Below, piece by piece: positions 12,501 through 25,213 of a stretch of 64,000 nt of DNA (its first letter is position 1; the number at the start of each line of letters is the position of its first letter). The notes under the pieces are model-generated. The model saw only the letters and a program-made list of their open reading frames with translations, was not told the origin of the DNA and ran no database searches. Origin of the DNA: Opeltia flavorubescens (Eukaryota; Ascomycota; Lecanoromycetes; Teloschistales; Teloschistaceae); assembly GCA_000442125.1 (NCBI GenBank), contig KE546967.1, positions 930,001 to 994,000 on the forward strand, read 5' to 3'. A program made the position numbers and the translations under genes.

Positions 12501-15500
12501 ATTTTTATATTTATAAATAACTATATTTAATTTATTAAAATTTATTATATAAAGATTAAAAATACTTTTAAAGTTTTTTTTAAATTTATTAAATTTAAAA
12601 AGAAATATAAATATAAAAATTTCTTAATTAGAAAATTTTATAGCGATAATAGCGGGAAATATAATAATTATTTTTTCTAGACGGAATTCCGGGATATAGG
12701 TATTTAGTAGGAATTAATTATACTTTATAATTTGTAAAGAAACGGCGCTTTAGAATATCTAAACCTGGCTTTTTTAAATGAAGCCTATCTATTATTTTTT
12801 AATAGCGGTATCCTTTATAAATATTAGCTTTTTTTTATTAATATTATAATATTTTTAAAATTCCGATTTTTATTATTAAAGTTAGGTATAACGTTTTATA
12901 AAAAGCTTTAAAGAGTTAAACTAAACCTTTTAGATATTTATATACTAGGGTATAACGCCTTTATATATAGAGATTTTAAAATAAGGATTAAAAAATTCGA
13001 TTTACGAGTTATTAAGTATAAGTTTTTAGGCTATATTAGCTTTTATATCTATAGACTATTTAGTTTTAATAGAAAGATTATTAGATTTATAAATGTAATT
13101 TTTTATAAAAAGTATTTTTATAACGATTTGAATGATTATTTAAAAGAGTTATTTTTTTTAAAATATTTTAATTTTAGAAGATTATAGAATATTATAATTA
13201 AAGTTCTATTTAGAATTACCCCTATATTTTAATTTATAAATTAATCCTATATAAAAGAATTTTTAGATTCGGAGACGGATTTAGAAATTTATTAGTTTTT
13301 TAGTTTTTTTTTTAGTCCTTTAAATTTTTAAATAAATTATTAAATTTATTAATTAAATAGCCTATTAAACTCTCGCGTTTATTTCTAATACTCCGGTAAA
13401 TTTTAAACTTATAATATTAATAAACTCTCGGTTATATTATATTAATATCTAGAGTTATAAATTAATTATATCCTTTTACCGGACCCTATTACTTTTTTAT
13501 TCGCGTTACTTACCTACGTTTTTAACTATAATAGAGATCTTTAGAACTATAGAGAAGCTATAACTTTTAATTTCTAGAACGAATAGATAGCCGCTATATA
13601 AACGGAAATCGACTTACTAAAAGAAAATAGGATATAGATTTTATAATCCCTTTTTAAAGACCGGAATATACTATTTATTAAAAAATAGGTATATAAAATT
13701 AAAAAGAATATTTATAGTAATATTCTTCGTTTTAAAATTTAATAAATTATTTAAGGATTCGAATAATAATAAAGCGTTAATTATAATAAAACTTTCGTCT
13801 TAATAGTTAAATTTATAAGCTATAAAGCTATTTTTATAATTATTATAATAATAGATTAGGATTTTAAATAAATAGATATTATTACTATTTTTTTATACGG
13901 CGTTATTAAAGAAAAAATTTATATTATATAGCCTATAAACTTTAAGGAAAATTCCTTTAAACTCGTTTATAAATTTAATAAAACCTTTTATAATTTTAAA
14001 TAATCCCTTTAGATATAGTACGTCTATCTCGTTAATTTTTTTTAAACCCTCGGCTTTAGCCCGCTACTAGCTAACTATAATATCTTTATAAATAAACGAA
14101 TAATTATTAGAGTTTATATAAACGATATTTTTATAATAAACTTTAATACCCTTAAAATTAATAAAGTTAAATAATAATTATTATAAATTTTTTAAATAAT
14201 AGATATAAGCTCTCTAAATTTCTATTTAAATATAAAAGTTACCTGTAATAGACTAAATCAAACCTTTTAATTTAGCTAGGCTAGTTATATTAAATAGGTT
14301 TTTAAAGACTATAAATTTTAAAATTATAAGCCCGTTACTATACTTATAGAAACTATTTATTACTTAGAACCTATTTTCCCTAATTATAACTATCTATCCG
14401 AACTTTATAAATAATATTAATCTATAATTAGATCCTTTATATATATTATATTTAGAATCTACCCCGATATTATTTATACTATTTTAGTTATTAATTGTTA
14501 TAGCTCGAATTTATTAAAATATTATTAAGGTATTATTAAACGAATCTTTTAGTATTTTAAAGGGACTTTTTACTAGGTTTTTATTTATAAAAGCGATTTA
14601 TAAGCTCTTATAAATTATATAGATTCTAACTAAACGGGTAATTAATCTACGCGGTAGTTAACTTCCGGGTACGTTTTTAATATAAAGAGTGGAGTTTTTA
14701 ATTAGTTTTTAAAACGTTAAACTATAATAGTTTTATTTATCTATAAAGTTGAAATAATCGGATAAACCTAGGTTATTAAAGAAATTATATAGCTCTAGAA
14801 CTTTTTAAATTAAATAATACTAGAATAAAAAACTTTTAAGTTTAAAACTATTATTATTTATAGTTATAATTAAAGCGTAATTATTCTAACTAAAAACCCC
14901 TAGTTTTATAGGCGTTATAAGTATATAAATATTTAAGTTAAATAGTTTAAAGAAAAAGTTAATAATAAAATAATCGACTTTTATTTTCTATCTATTAATA
15001 AAATAATTATAGATAGTTTTATAAAATTTCTAGACTAAATACGTTTTAAGGCTTTCCGGATAGTACTAGGTTTAGAGGAAAGTTTTAAAACGGTACTTAA
15101 TTCTATCTAATATATTTTAGGATATTTATAAATATAATTCTAAAGGAATATAAAATATCTAGAATATAAAGAAATTTCTATTTAAAACTCCTATTAGATT
15201 TTAGGTAAAAAGCCTATTAGAAATTTAGTTTATAAACTTTTTATTTTCTTTAAAAATCCTTTAAAAATCTACTAATAGGACTATTTAGAATAAATTATTA
15301 AAGTGAAGTTAAATAATATTATTAGAGGCTTTTATGNGGAAATATACCTATATTTATATAGCCGGGGTATAAGCTAGAGGTTTTTATAAAATTTCTATCC
15401 TTTAATCTATCTTTACTATTATAATTAATTATAGTCGCTAAAAAACGCTTAGAATTTTACGCGTATAATTAGACCTTTTAAGTTGGAAGCCGTTATAAAA

Positions 15501-16566
15501 TATATTTTATAATATAAATCTATCGGGTAACTAATCGCGTTAACTATAATATAGTATATAATAAAACCTATTTATCTATTTTTTATTATTATAAATTCCC
15601 GGGGTTTTTTTTTAAAATATTATTATTTATAATTTCGAATTAAAAAATAGCGAGGTCTACCCGCTATATTTTAAAACGGACTCTTTTATAACTACCCGGA
15701 GCTTTAATATATTAGAATTAATTTAGCCCGTTATAATTCTTTTTAATTCCTAGTAATATTATTTAATAAATAGCTAGTAGAGGTTATATTAATAGCGATA
15801 TCTATTTAAATAGGGTATACCTAATCTTTTAAAGTATATAACTATAAATTATAATATCTAGTTAGATCTTATAGGCTAATAAAGCTCTAGAATACTATAC
15901 CTGAATATATATTTAAAGATATAAATACCTCTAGAATACCTATTAAGTCTACTAGATAATATACGTCTAGACCGTTTACTATATATAAATATACTATTAG
16001 GTTTTATTCGCTACTATTAAAATAATAGATAAAAAATATTACTCCCTTTATATATCCTTTAAATATATTTTTATCTAAGACTTATAAATCTAGATTTATA
16101 GTAAAATTTTATTTTTAAAATATATAGGAAAATATATAAATAATACTTTTTTTAAGAATTTTATATAAAGTGCGTTTTATATAATAAAGGATTTAATTAA
16201 AATTAAAATACTATTTATTAACCTTTTTATACTACTAACGTATTTTTAAATTTTCTATAACATTATAGCACTAATACTACTAATATTATAGGGGGTCGAT
16301 TACCTAGAGTTTTTAGTACCTTTATAGAGGCCTACCGTTAAAAGGTCGCCTGGACTATCGCCTAAATTATATCTCTAGTTTTTCTATTTTTCTTCACTCG
16401 GTTTTTTCGTTTGGTATAGTATTTAGGCTAGATATAATTTTAATAAGAGCTACCCTTATATACCCGTAATAGGAGCTTATATTATATATTTATTTTTATT
16501 TATCTAATATATTTATTATATAGTTTTTTATTTTTATTATATCGTTAGTATTTTTTTAAATAGGAG

Positions 16567-16699
16567 TATTAAAATGCGTGTATAGATTAATTCTAACGTT
16601 ATATAACTCCCAGCTACCTTAGACGAAAACCGTGTATATAGCTAGAGCTTTCGCCTGGTAGAACAATTAAGCAAGCTTTCTATACACGTGATTTCAATA
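16567..16699 (+). repeat. Copia-1 3' LTR
   Basis: 133 bp partner of 9369-9501, preceded by the purine-rich tract AAATAGGAG, a plausible polypurine tract, and followed by the target duplication CTAGA. Confidence 0.92.
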
Positions 16700-17169
16700 C
16701 TAGATTTTCAATAAAACTACTAAATACTAGTTATTTATAGTAGATTTATAACTATTTTTAGCTTATTTTTACTAGTAGTAGGTTTTCGGGTTAAATTCAA
16801 CCGAACCCGCTAAAAATCTAATCTATATAGGTTTTTAAAAATCGTTAAAAACCTAATCTAACCCGATCTATTCGCGGATTAGATCGGGTTGAATATAGGT
16901 TTCCCTAATTTATTCCGATAAGTATAAAAAATTCTAGTAGCTAAATTAAACGGGCGTTTATAAATAGTTATTTATTTTAAAAATCCTTATTATTATTATA
17001 GTAGATTACTATTATTTATAGGTCTATTTTACTATTATTATTTTAGTAGGAGTTTTATTATATCTAGCGGTAGTATAATATTTTCTTTTAATTTTATTAA
17101 ATAGAATAAGCTGGATTTAATATTAAAAATATAGTTTTATTATTTAAATATATTAATCAATTCGGTAAT

Positions 17170-17374
17170 TATTGCGGCTATATTGTATAGGCAGAAGGCT
17201 AATAAGGCAAGTAGGGCTAAATAGCTATTATAGCTCGTAGGAGGCCTTTTAAATATATTTACCTAGTTAGGTTTAGCGCCTTTTAGCGCCTATATTTATT
17301 TTATTATAAATTCTATAAATAGATAATTCTTTACCTTTAATATAATACTATTACCTTATACTTTTTATATAATA
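17170..17374 (+). repeat. Gypsy-1 5' LTR
   Basis: 205 bp, starting TATTGCGGC and ending TATATAATA. It aligns with 24139-24341 and, in reverse complement, with 25009-25213, 54093-54311 and 61087-61305. The GGAGGCC block and the paired TTTAGCGCC/TTAGCGCC words are conserved in all copies. Confidence 0.9.
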
Positions 17375-20300
17375 AATAGTAGTTATTAAAGGCAATTTAT
17401 ATAAAATATAGTATTATTAACTTCCGTATATATATACTATTAATTATTATATAGTACTAGATTCTCTAGATAAGTTTAGCGCTCCTTTATTTATTAAACT
17501 ATTACTTCCGTATTAATACTCGGTTAATAGAGTTAATTAAAATATATTCTAGCTTCTAGTTTTTTTAATAAAATTCTAGGTATTTTCTATAATAATTTAA
17601 AAGACTTAACCGATTTTATTATTATACTAGCTTTTATTATAACTACCTTTTATATTAAAAAGTTCTAAAAATATATTAAGCGATTTTTAAAATAAAATTA
17701 GGCCTTTATAGTAATCCTTAAAGTTTATATTAACTATATTTATAAAAAAAAATCTAGACTTATATTGTTTTTTAATATAGGAATCTTCTAATAGCCGGGT
17801 GATTTAAACTAATATAATTTCTATTATTATTTATTCTATAAACTAGAATAAATTTTTATAAATTTTTATTAAAATAATAAACGATTTCCGTAATAACGCT
17901 ATTATAATTTTTAAAAATAAAAGTTTTTAAATTTATATTTAAGAGCTAGCTACGAATTTTACCTAGAATAGTTTAGGTTTTTACCTTTATTTTTTAGGCT
18001 CGCTAGAAAACTTATAACGGCTTGATAAATTTATAAATATTACTAAATTTATTAATATATTTAAATAGCGGAACTATATTTTTTCTAATATTAAATCTAG
18101 CCTACTCTATTTAATAAAGTCGGAAGGCAGCGTTGTACTACCGCTAAATATAATAGAAATCCTATTATAATAATAATAGGGTGGATCTATAAATAATAAT
18201 AACTTATTATAATAATAGTAAATTCTTTTAAATAGATAGCTACTTATAGATACCCGTCTAGTTTAGCTACTAGGATTTTTTATATAGAACTTTTAGAATT
18301 AATTAATTATTATACTAGTAAATCCGGTAATTATATTAGTAATTACTAAATTATAATAAAAGGCTTGTAATATTAATCTATTTTAATTAGATAATAATAA
18401 ATAGCTTATAAAGTCTATAAAATTATATAATATCTATTATAATATATACGCTTTTATATAATATATAAAAATTAAATATAAAANNATANATATATTATTA
18501 ATATATTATAATCTAGATTTTTATTTATAAAGTGAAGTAGTTATATAATTTATTATTATAATTAATAAGTTTATTTATAAATCGCTACAATTAAATAAAG
18601 ATATTAAACTATAATATATATTTTTTAAAAACTATTTCGGCGAGCTATTATCTACTATATTAGTATAGCTAGAATAGATATATTATACTATTAATAATAT
18701 ATAGATTTAAAAGGATTTTTTAAAATATTTTAATAATATTATTATTAAAGTAAAAAATATAAAAATAGTACCTATTAAAAATATTTAAATAATAATTAGT
18801 ATTAAATATCTTTATACCCGGCTATAAATATTAATTTTAAATAAAACTATAATAATTACTATTAAAACCTTCTATAAGTTCTTTTAAAATAAAAAGAATA
18901 ATTAGTTTAATATTTATAATAATAATAAAAACTGTAAAATACTAAAACTAAACCCTCTATAAAAGAATAAAGGTAAATAATATAAAGGAGTAGTAGTATA
19001 CTAACCGCTATAAAATAACCCCTTCTATATATCTAGATATCTATTTATATACCCGAGCTATATATAAAAAAACCAACCGAATATATTTCCTACTATATAT
19101 TAATACTAGAATCTCCCTACGACTTTATAAGCTCTACTAATTAAAAACGAGCCTAGTATATAGAATAATTAATATACAATTTAGAATAATCGTTAGTAGT
19201 TTCCGTTTAAAGTTATAGCTCCGCTATAATAAAATTAAGCCGGAAATTAATAAAGCTATAGCTATAACTAGCGTAATAATAGCCGGAATTTATATAAAAG
19301 CCGCTAATTAAATAATTAGCGAGCCTATTTTTAATAGGAATTTCTAGCNAGTAGATTCTAAAATAGAATAATATTAAAATTATAAAAATAGCTTTTATTA
19401 ATTAACGGACTTTATTAGAACCGAATATATAGTAGATAAAAAATTTAATAAAACTCTATATATAGCTATTAAAGATTTTAACTAGTATAGTAATATTATA
19501 AAATTCTATTTTATTATAATAAAATATATAGAATTTAAATTAGTTAAAATATACTAATATAATAAATATAATAAAATTTTTAAATTAAATAACGTTTTAT
19601 ATTAGTATTTATACTCCGGTTATAATAAAAAATTACTTCTAGTTATAACTACTACGGTTAAGTTAACTATTAAGCTAAACGTTCTACTAGTATTAGCGTT
19701 AATTTATTTAAAACTAGTTAAACTATCTAAAAATACACTAGAAATTATTAAGCTAAAGGTTATTAAATAGCTATTATTATAGAAACCCTAATTAAATCGT
19801 TTAACTATAAAGGATACGCTAATAATAGGTTTTATTTTTTAAAAATACCGTTATATAATTATAGATATTCGCTTATAATTAAACGCTGAAAATTATAGGT
19901 TTTATAAAAATATAGGCTATATAATAAATTTTATTAACCGAAAATCTCTACTAGAATAGCTATTATATATTATAATTTAAAAAATATTTATTTTTATAAA
20001 TATTAAAAATATTAATAAAAGGCGATATAATATTATTAAATTTATTATTATTAAAATCTTTATATTTAATAAAAAAGTTATAAAGTTTATTATTATTATA
20101 CGCGAGTTTTATTTTATAGATATTCTAAATACTAATATATTTATTAATATCGATATTATAAAGTTTAAAGATATTAATATATATTTATTTACGAATATAA
20201 TAACTATTAGTTCTTATAATAATATAGTAGTACTAATTACTATTAATATTAAAAGTACTAGAATAAATATTACTATCTATAGTATTTAATATATTATAGT

Positions 20301-23300
20301 AGCGCTATATATTAGTATAACTATTAAAATCGCTGGTTTAAATTAAAAATCTTTAAACCTTTTATAAAACCGTAATTTTATTTATAAATTAAAAATTTTA
20401 GATACTTTTACTAATTTTATATATATTATAGATTATATATTTAAATAAATTTATATTTAAAATAATTTATTATTTTTTATTTACTTAGCTATAGAAATTT
20501 AACTAGATATTATTTATAAATATAAAGCTAATAAATACTATTAAATTAATATTAAAAACTATAAACTAGCTATTAAAACGCTAAAGTAAAAATTTAGATA
20601 GTTTTTAAAAAATTTTAAGTATTATATAGTAACCGCTATAATAGCTATTATAACCTTAAATACCGCTATTATACTATTTATTAATCCTAATTATCGGATA
20701 GAAATAGTATATTCTATAGAAGTAATAATCTTTAAAATATAGGCTAAATAAACTATTTTAACTACTTTAATTAAATATCATCTATATTTATAATAAGATA
20801 CCGGTAACGTAATTAATATACTAGAGTTAAAATATATAAATATTCTATTAATAGAAACTTAAAAATAGATTTATAAACTCGAGTAAATTAATATATACCC
20901 TATTAATATTTATAATAAAAAGATTATTAATAAAGCCTTTAATAAGCTCTATAAATAAAATTAGATAAAATAAACTATTATAGCTACTCTATTCTCGTTT
21001 CTTTATTTTATAGTTATAAAAATTCTAATTAGAGCTTTAAAAACCGTATTATTATTAATATTCAGGTATTTAATAAAATTATAGTATTAAATACCTACCT
21101 AATTCTATTATAAATAGAAATTCTAACATAAATTTATAACGTTAAAGTTCTTTCTATAATAAATTTTATAAGCTTTTTCTACTAATAATAGATTAACTAA
21201 TAGTATCGCTACCGCTTAATAATAATTTTATATTAGGGGTAAAAAACGTTTAAAATACTAGTAATAGGTTATTATAATTTATTAATCTATATATAACGAA
21301 TAATAAATAGGATTTTATACCTATTTCGCTTTTTTTATAAAGCCTATATTAATAATATTATAATATTTTCCTTTTTAATAAAAAAATATACGGAATATTT
21401 TAATTAGATCTTTAGTACGTTTAATATTATAATTTTCTATTTATTATTTATAAAGTTATTTATTAGCTATATATTTATATATTTATTAAGCTAGAAAATT
21501 AATACTTTTAAATTTATTATTATATAAAATATATTAAAAGTAATTTTAAAGCTTTTATTTTTATAAATACTTTAATAATTTAAAAAATGTTTTAATTTAA
21601 TAAGCTATTTTTATTAATATATTAATAATTATATAGTTATTATTAAACTATTTTAAAAGCGTATAATATATATAAACCGCGATACTATTATTAAAGATAA
21701 TATTTATAAAAAAAGCTACTACCTAAAATTTATTAATAATATTTATATTTAAAGAGCTTAACGTATTTTATTATTTATAAAAGTTTTTTTTATTACTATT
21801 AATTTTAATCTATTTTAATAAAAGTTTAATATTATATATAAATCTAAATACTAATAAAAAATTCGATTTTATAACTTATATTTATTATAATTTAAATAAA
21901 GCTATCTATAAAATAAATAAAGAATTTAAATAGAAATTTAAATAATCAATTCTATTTTTTAACCGCTTACTATTTAACGCTAAAATAGACTATTAATTTC
22001 TAAAACTAGAGATTATAAATATTATTTAAATAGTTAAAAAGATCCGCTATATAATTAAAATAGTTAAATATATTACTATTATCTATATAGACTAATCTAT
22101 TATAATTAATATCTCGCGCTAGACTAGCCTAAATATAGTATTTATAGAAAAGTTTAATCTCTATTTAATATAAGCTTTTAAATATTTTTTATAATTTAAA
22201 TTTAATATCTATTATAAATTTAAGGTTATAAATATAGTTTTAAATATATTATTAAAGCTCGCTAGTTATATATACCGCTTAAAAATAAATAAATTACTGG
22301 ATATAGATACTTTTATAATACGTTACTTTCTAATAAACCTAGTAAAAATTTTTAATTCAATTCCGCTAATAATTAATTAATAGGTATATAAAAAAAAGCC
22401 GCTAGATTAAAATTAAAGAATCTATTAAAGCTAATATAAGACTAGATAATAATACTATTAAACTACTATAATATATTATTAATACGCTATTTTATTTTAA
22501 TAATAATAAGCAAGACCTATATTTAATAATATCTATAAATTTAAAAAATAAGGTATTTTAGCTAGTATATAATAAATTAGACTATTTTAGCTATATATAT
22601 ACGCACGAATATCTAATAAAAGGCCTCTATATATATAATATATTTATAAAGCTATATAAATTTATTCGCTACTATCTATAATACTAAATTAATTTAATAC
22701 TTTATTACCGCTTATATAAAGCCCTATAACTAGTATTTAACTTAATAAAACTATTTTATATATTTATTATCAATTTTATTCTTATTTTACTAAAATCGTA
22801 TAAAAAATATAATTATTATATATTAATAATAGATAAATTTATTAAGGCAGTTATTTATATATTTAAAAAGATTATTTAAAGCGGTAAATAGTAGACTAAA
22901 TAACTATTAGATAGACTAGTAAAACTAAATTAAAGCGTATTATAAATAGTAATTTTAGATTATAATAAAAAGTTTATAGGTTAGCTATAATATTAGATAT
23001 TTAAAATATTAAAAGTAGATTTATAGTATTCTACTATCTAGTATCTATAAATTAATAATATATTAAAATAGTTTAATTAAACCGTTATACTTATTATATA
23101 TTATTATATTATTATATTAGATAACTTTAAATTATAGTCTATTATTTTTTTATAAATATTAATAGCTTTTAATAATTTTATAAATTATAGTTTTATACTT
23201 AAAATACCTAATTAAATATTATTCGAATTTAAAACTCGCGAAATATTAGATTTTCTATATCTACTAGACTTTAAATAAATTATCTAACTAAAAGATATAA

Positions 23301-24138
23301 TAAGCTTTAAAGCTCCCGCTAACGCTTTTATTAAGGAACCGGCTATCTTTCTAGCTATAATATAAATAGCTCGTCGCTATAACCCGACTACTTTAGAAGC
23401 TAGCGAGCCCGTAAACGCACCTATAGTATAGAATATTATAATATTAGTAACTATAGAAGAATACTAGCTTATATAAATTAATATTAAAGATACTATTATT
23501 TTTATTATAATAAAAATAAAAAAATACTATAATATATATTATTAATTAGTTTATTTTAGTATTAGCGATTTTATAAAAATATATTTATATTAAAACTATA
23601 ATATATAAAAATTTACTTTTAAAAAGATTAAATAATAGCTAGTAGGCCCTTTTAAAATTATTAAATATATTAAACTATTAATCTATTATTTAAAGCTATT
23701 ATTTATTATAAAAATTTATAATATAATATTAATAGTATATTTAAAGTCTATTATTAATTCTAGTAATAATCTCTACTAGCGCTACTATATATTTATACCT
23801 CTAGTTATTATTAATAATAATAAAAAATTTAAAATCGAATAAATTCTTTATAAGCGCTATATCTATAAAAGTAGAGGTTTTTCTATTTAATACCTTATTT
23901 ATTAGGTTAATTATAGATTTAAAAATAATTAGTAGATATTTAAATACTATTTAAATAATATTAAAGTACTAATATAAAAATATAAACGCTATTTTAACCC
24001 GAAATTAGCTTTAAACTATAATAAGGCCGCTAATAATATNGATATTAATATTAAGTAGTAGAAATAAGTTAAAAAGCCGTTTATCGGTAAGAAAAAGCCT
24101 ATTATTAGAGGCTAATAGCTTTATTTATTACCGGTATC

Positions 24139-24341
24139 TATTATAGCTATACCGTATAAGTAGAAAGCTAATAAGGTAAATAGGGCTAAATAGCTACCGT
24201 AGCTCGTAGGAGGCCTTTTAAGTATATTTATCTAGTTAGGTTTAGCGCTTCTTAGCGCCTATATATTTAGTTACAGATTCTATAGATAGATAATTTCTTA
24301 CCCTTAATTTAATATTATCACTTTATACCTCCTGTATAATA
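24139..24341 (+). repeat. Gypsy-1 3' LTR
   Basis: 203 bp partner of 17170-17374, ending TGTATAATA just before the target duplication GTAAT. Confidence 0.9.
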
Positions 24342-25008
24342 GTAATATTTGTAAATTTATTAAACTATTATAAATTTTTTAGCGAGTTTAAAAGATAAAA
24401 ATAAAAGTTTAAACTATTTTAAATAAAATTTATAGCTAGTTTTTAAATATAAATTTAAAAGATTTTATCTTTAAAAATTATAGTAGCGTTATTATAAAAA
24501 TCCCTTATTACTTTAATAAAGATATATAGGTATTTATTATAATTTATAGAATAAATAGTAATAGAAGCTATACTAACTTAAATTACTCGACTATTAGAGG
24601 ATTTTTATATTAAAGAATAATATAAATCTAAATTTCTTTTATAAATATAATTAATATAAATTTTAAAAATTATTATAAAAGCTTAATTTTATTTTAAGAA
24701 CCGTTTAAGATACTTTTAAAACGTTTTTATATAAAAGGTAGTTATAATAAAAGCTAGTATAATAGTAAAGTCGATTAGATTCTTTAAATAATAATAGAAA
24801 ATATTTAGAATTTCGCTAAAAAGATTAGAAGCTAGAATATGTTTTAGTTAATTTTATTAATTAAATATTAGTGCGGAAATAGTAGTTTAATAAATAAAGA
24901 AGCGCTAAATTTACCCGAAAAAACTAATATTATATAATAATTAATAATATATATATATAGAAGTTAATAGTATATATTGTATACAGGTTACTACTAATTA
25001 TTATTATA

Positions 25009-25213
25009 TATTATAAAGTAGATATAGAGTAATAGTATTATATTAAAAATAAGGAACTATTTATTTATAAAATCTATAACTAAATAAATATAGGCGCTAA
25101 AAGGCGCTAAACTTAACTAGATAAACTTGTTCAAAAGGCCTTCTTCGGGCTATAGTAGCTATTTAGTCCTACCTACTCTATTAATCTTCTGCCTATATAG
25201 TATAGCCGTAATA
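25009..25213 (-). repeat. Gypsy-1 5' LTR of the outer copy
   Basis: About 205 bp, reverse complement of the Gypsy-1 LTR. It belongs to the element 3008-25213, whose other LTR is almost wholly missing. It is the short LTR form without the extra terminal 14 bp found at 54093 and 61087. Confidence 0.88.

Larger units (their letters stand above)
9369..16699 (+). mobile_element. Ty1/Copia family 1 element, full length
   Basis: LTRs of 133 bp each at 9369-9501 and 16567-16699, flanked by the 5-bp duplication CTAGA (9364-9368, 16700-16704). A primer-binding site follows the left LTR. Domain traces run in the Copia order on the plus strand: a Lys/Arg-rich gag tail near 11580-11740, integrase core near 12637-13150 (FYSDNSGKYNNYF is the counterpart of the conserved SDNGGEY region), reverse transcriptase near 13790-14400 (IDIITIFLYGVIKEKIYI and VYINDIF), then RNase H to about 16250. 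Integrase before reverse transcriptase separates it from Gypsy. It sits inside the hAT-like element, so it is younger than that one. Complete in length but RIP-broken throughout. Confidence 0.92.
9077..16924. mobile_element. hAT-like foldback element (about 512 bp) split by a Copia
   Basis: The element occupies 9077-9368 plus 16705-16924. It is flanked by the 8-bp duplication TAAAAAAT (9069-9076, 16925-16932), and the intact site is visible near 60168 in another Gypsy-1 copy. The termini are inverted: TACTCGTCGGAATA on the left against TACTTATCGGAATA on the reverse complement of the right, differing by two transitions. The inverted homology is imperfect but extends about 190 bp, to the blocks near 9200-9250 and 16745-16790. 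An 8-bp duplication points to the hAT superfamily; no transposase sequence is present, so it is non-autonomous. Repeated words of the type TTAGATTAG/ATCTAACC crowd both subterminal regions, plausible transposase binding sites. Confidence 0.82.
17170..24341 (+). mobile_element. Ty3/Gypsy family 1 chromovirus, inserted in a sister copy
   Basis: LTRs at 17170-17374 and 24139-24341, flanked by GTAAT (17165-17169, 24342-24346). The element lies in the opposite orientation to the Gypsy-1 it interrupts; the outer sequence resumes exactly, matching about 60404 onward. Plus-strand traces follow Gypsy order: reverse transcriptase near 21300-21430 (YINNIIIFSF region), integrase near 22500-23150 (ILIIDKFIKAVIYI, counterpart of the conserved DRLTK region), then the KLVGPFKII block near 23640 and a chromodomain-like tail near 23830-23990. 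A chromodomain places it among chromoviruses, whose integration tends to target heterochromatin. Full length, RIP-broken, younger than the outer copy. Confidence 0.92.
3008..25213 (-). mobile_element. Ty3/Gypsy family 1 element, outer copy (interrupted)
   Basis: Minus-strand chromovirus-type Gypsy. Its 5' LTR is 25009-25213 and its internal region runs leftward to about 3018; of the 3' LTR only about 10 bp at 3008-3018 is left, next to a Copia LTR. Removing the three insertions (MITE 3561-3757, hAT-like 9077-16924, Gypsy-1 17170-24341, each with its duplicated target) leaves about 6974 bp. That fits the 54093-61305 copy minus one LTR (6994 bp), so the body is nearly full length. The reverse transcriptase catalytic region lies near 5980-6020 by alignment. 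The bases after the right LTR are TAACG at 25214; no matching duplication exists on the left, consistent with loss there. RIP-damaged fossil, older than everything inserted in it. Confidence 0.88.
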
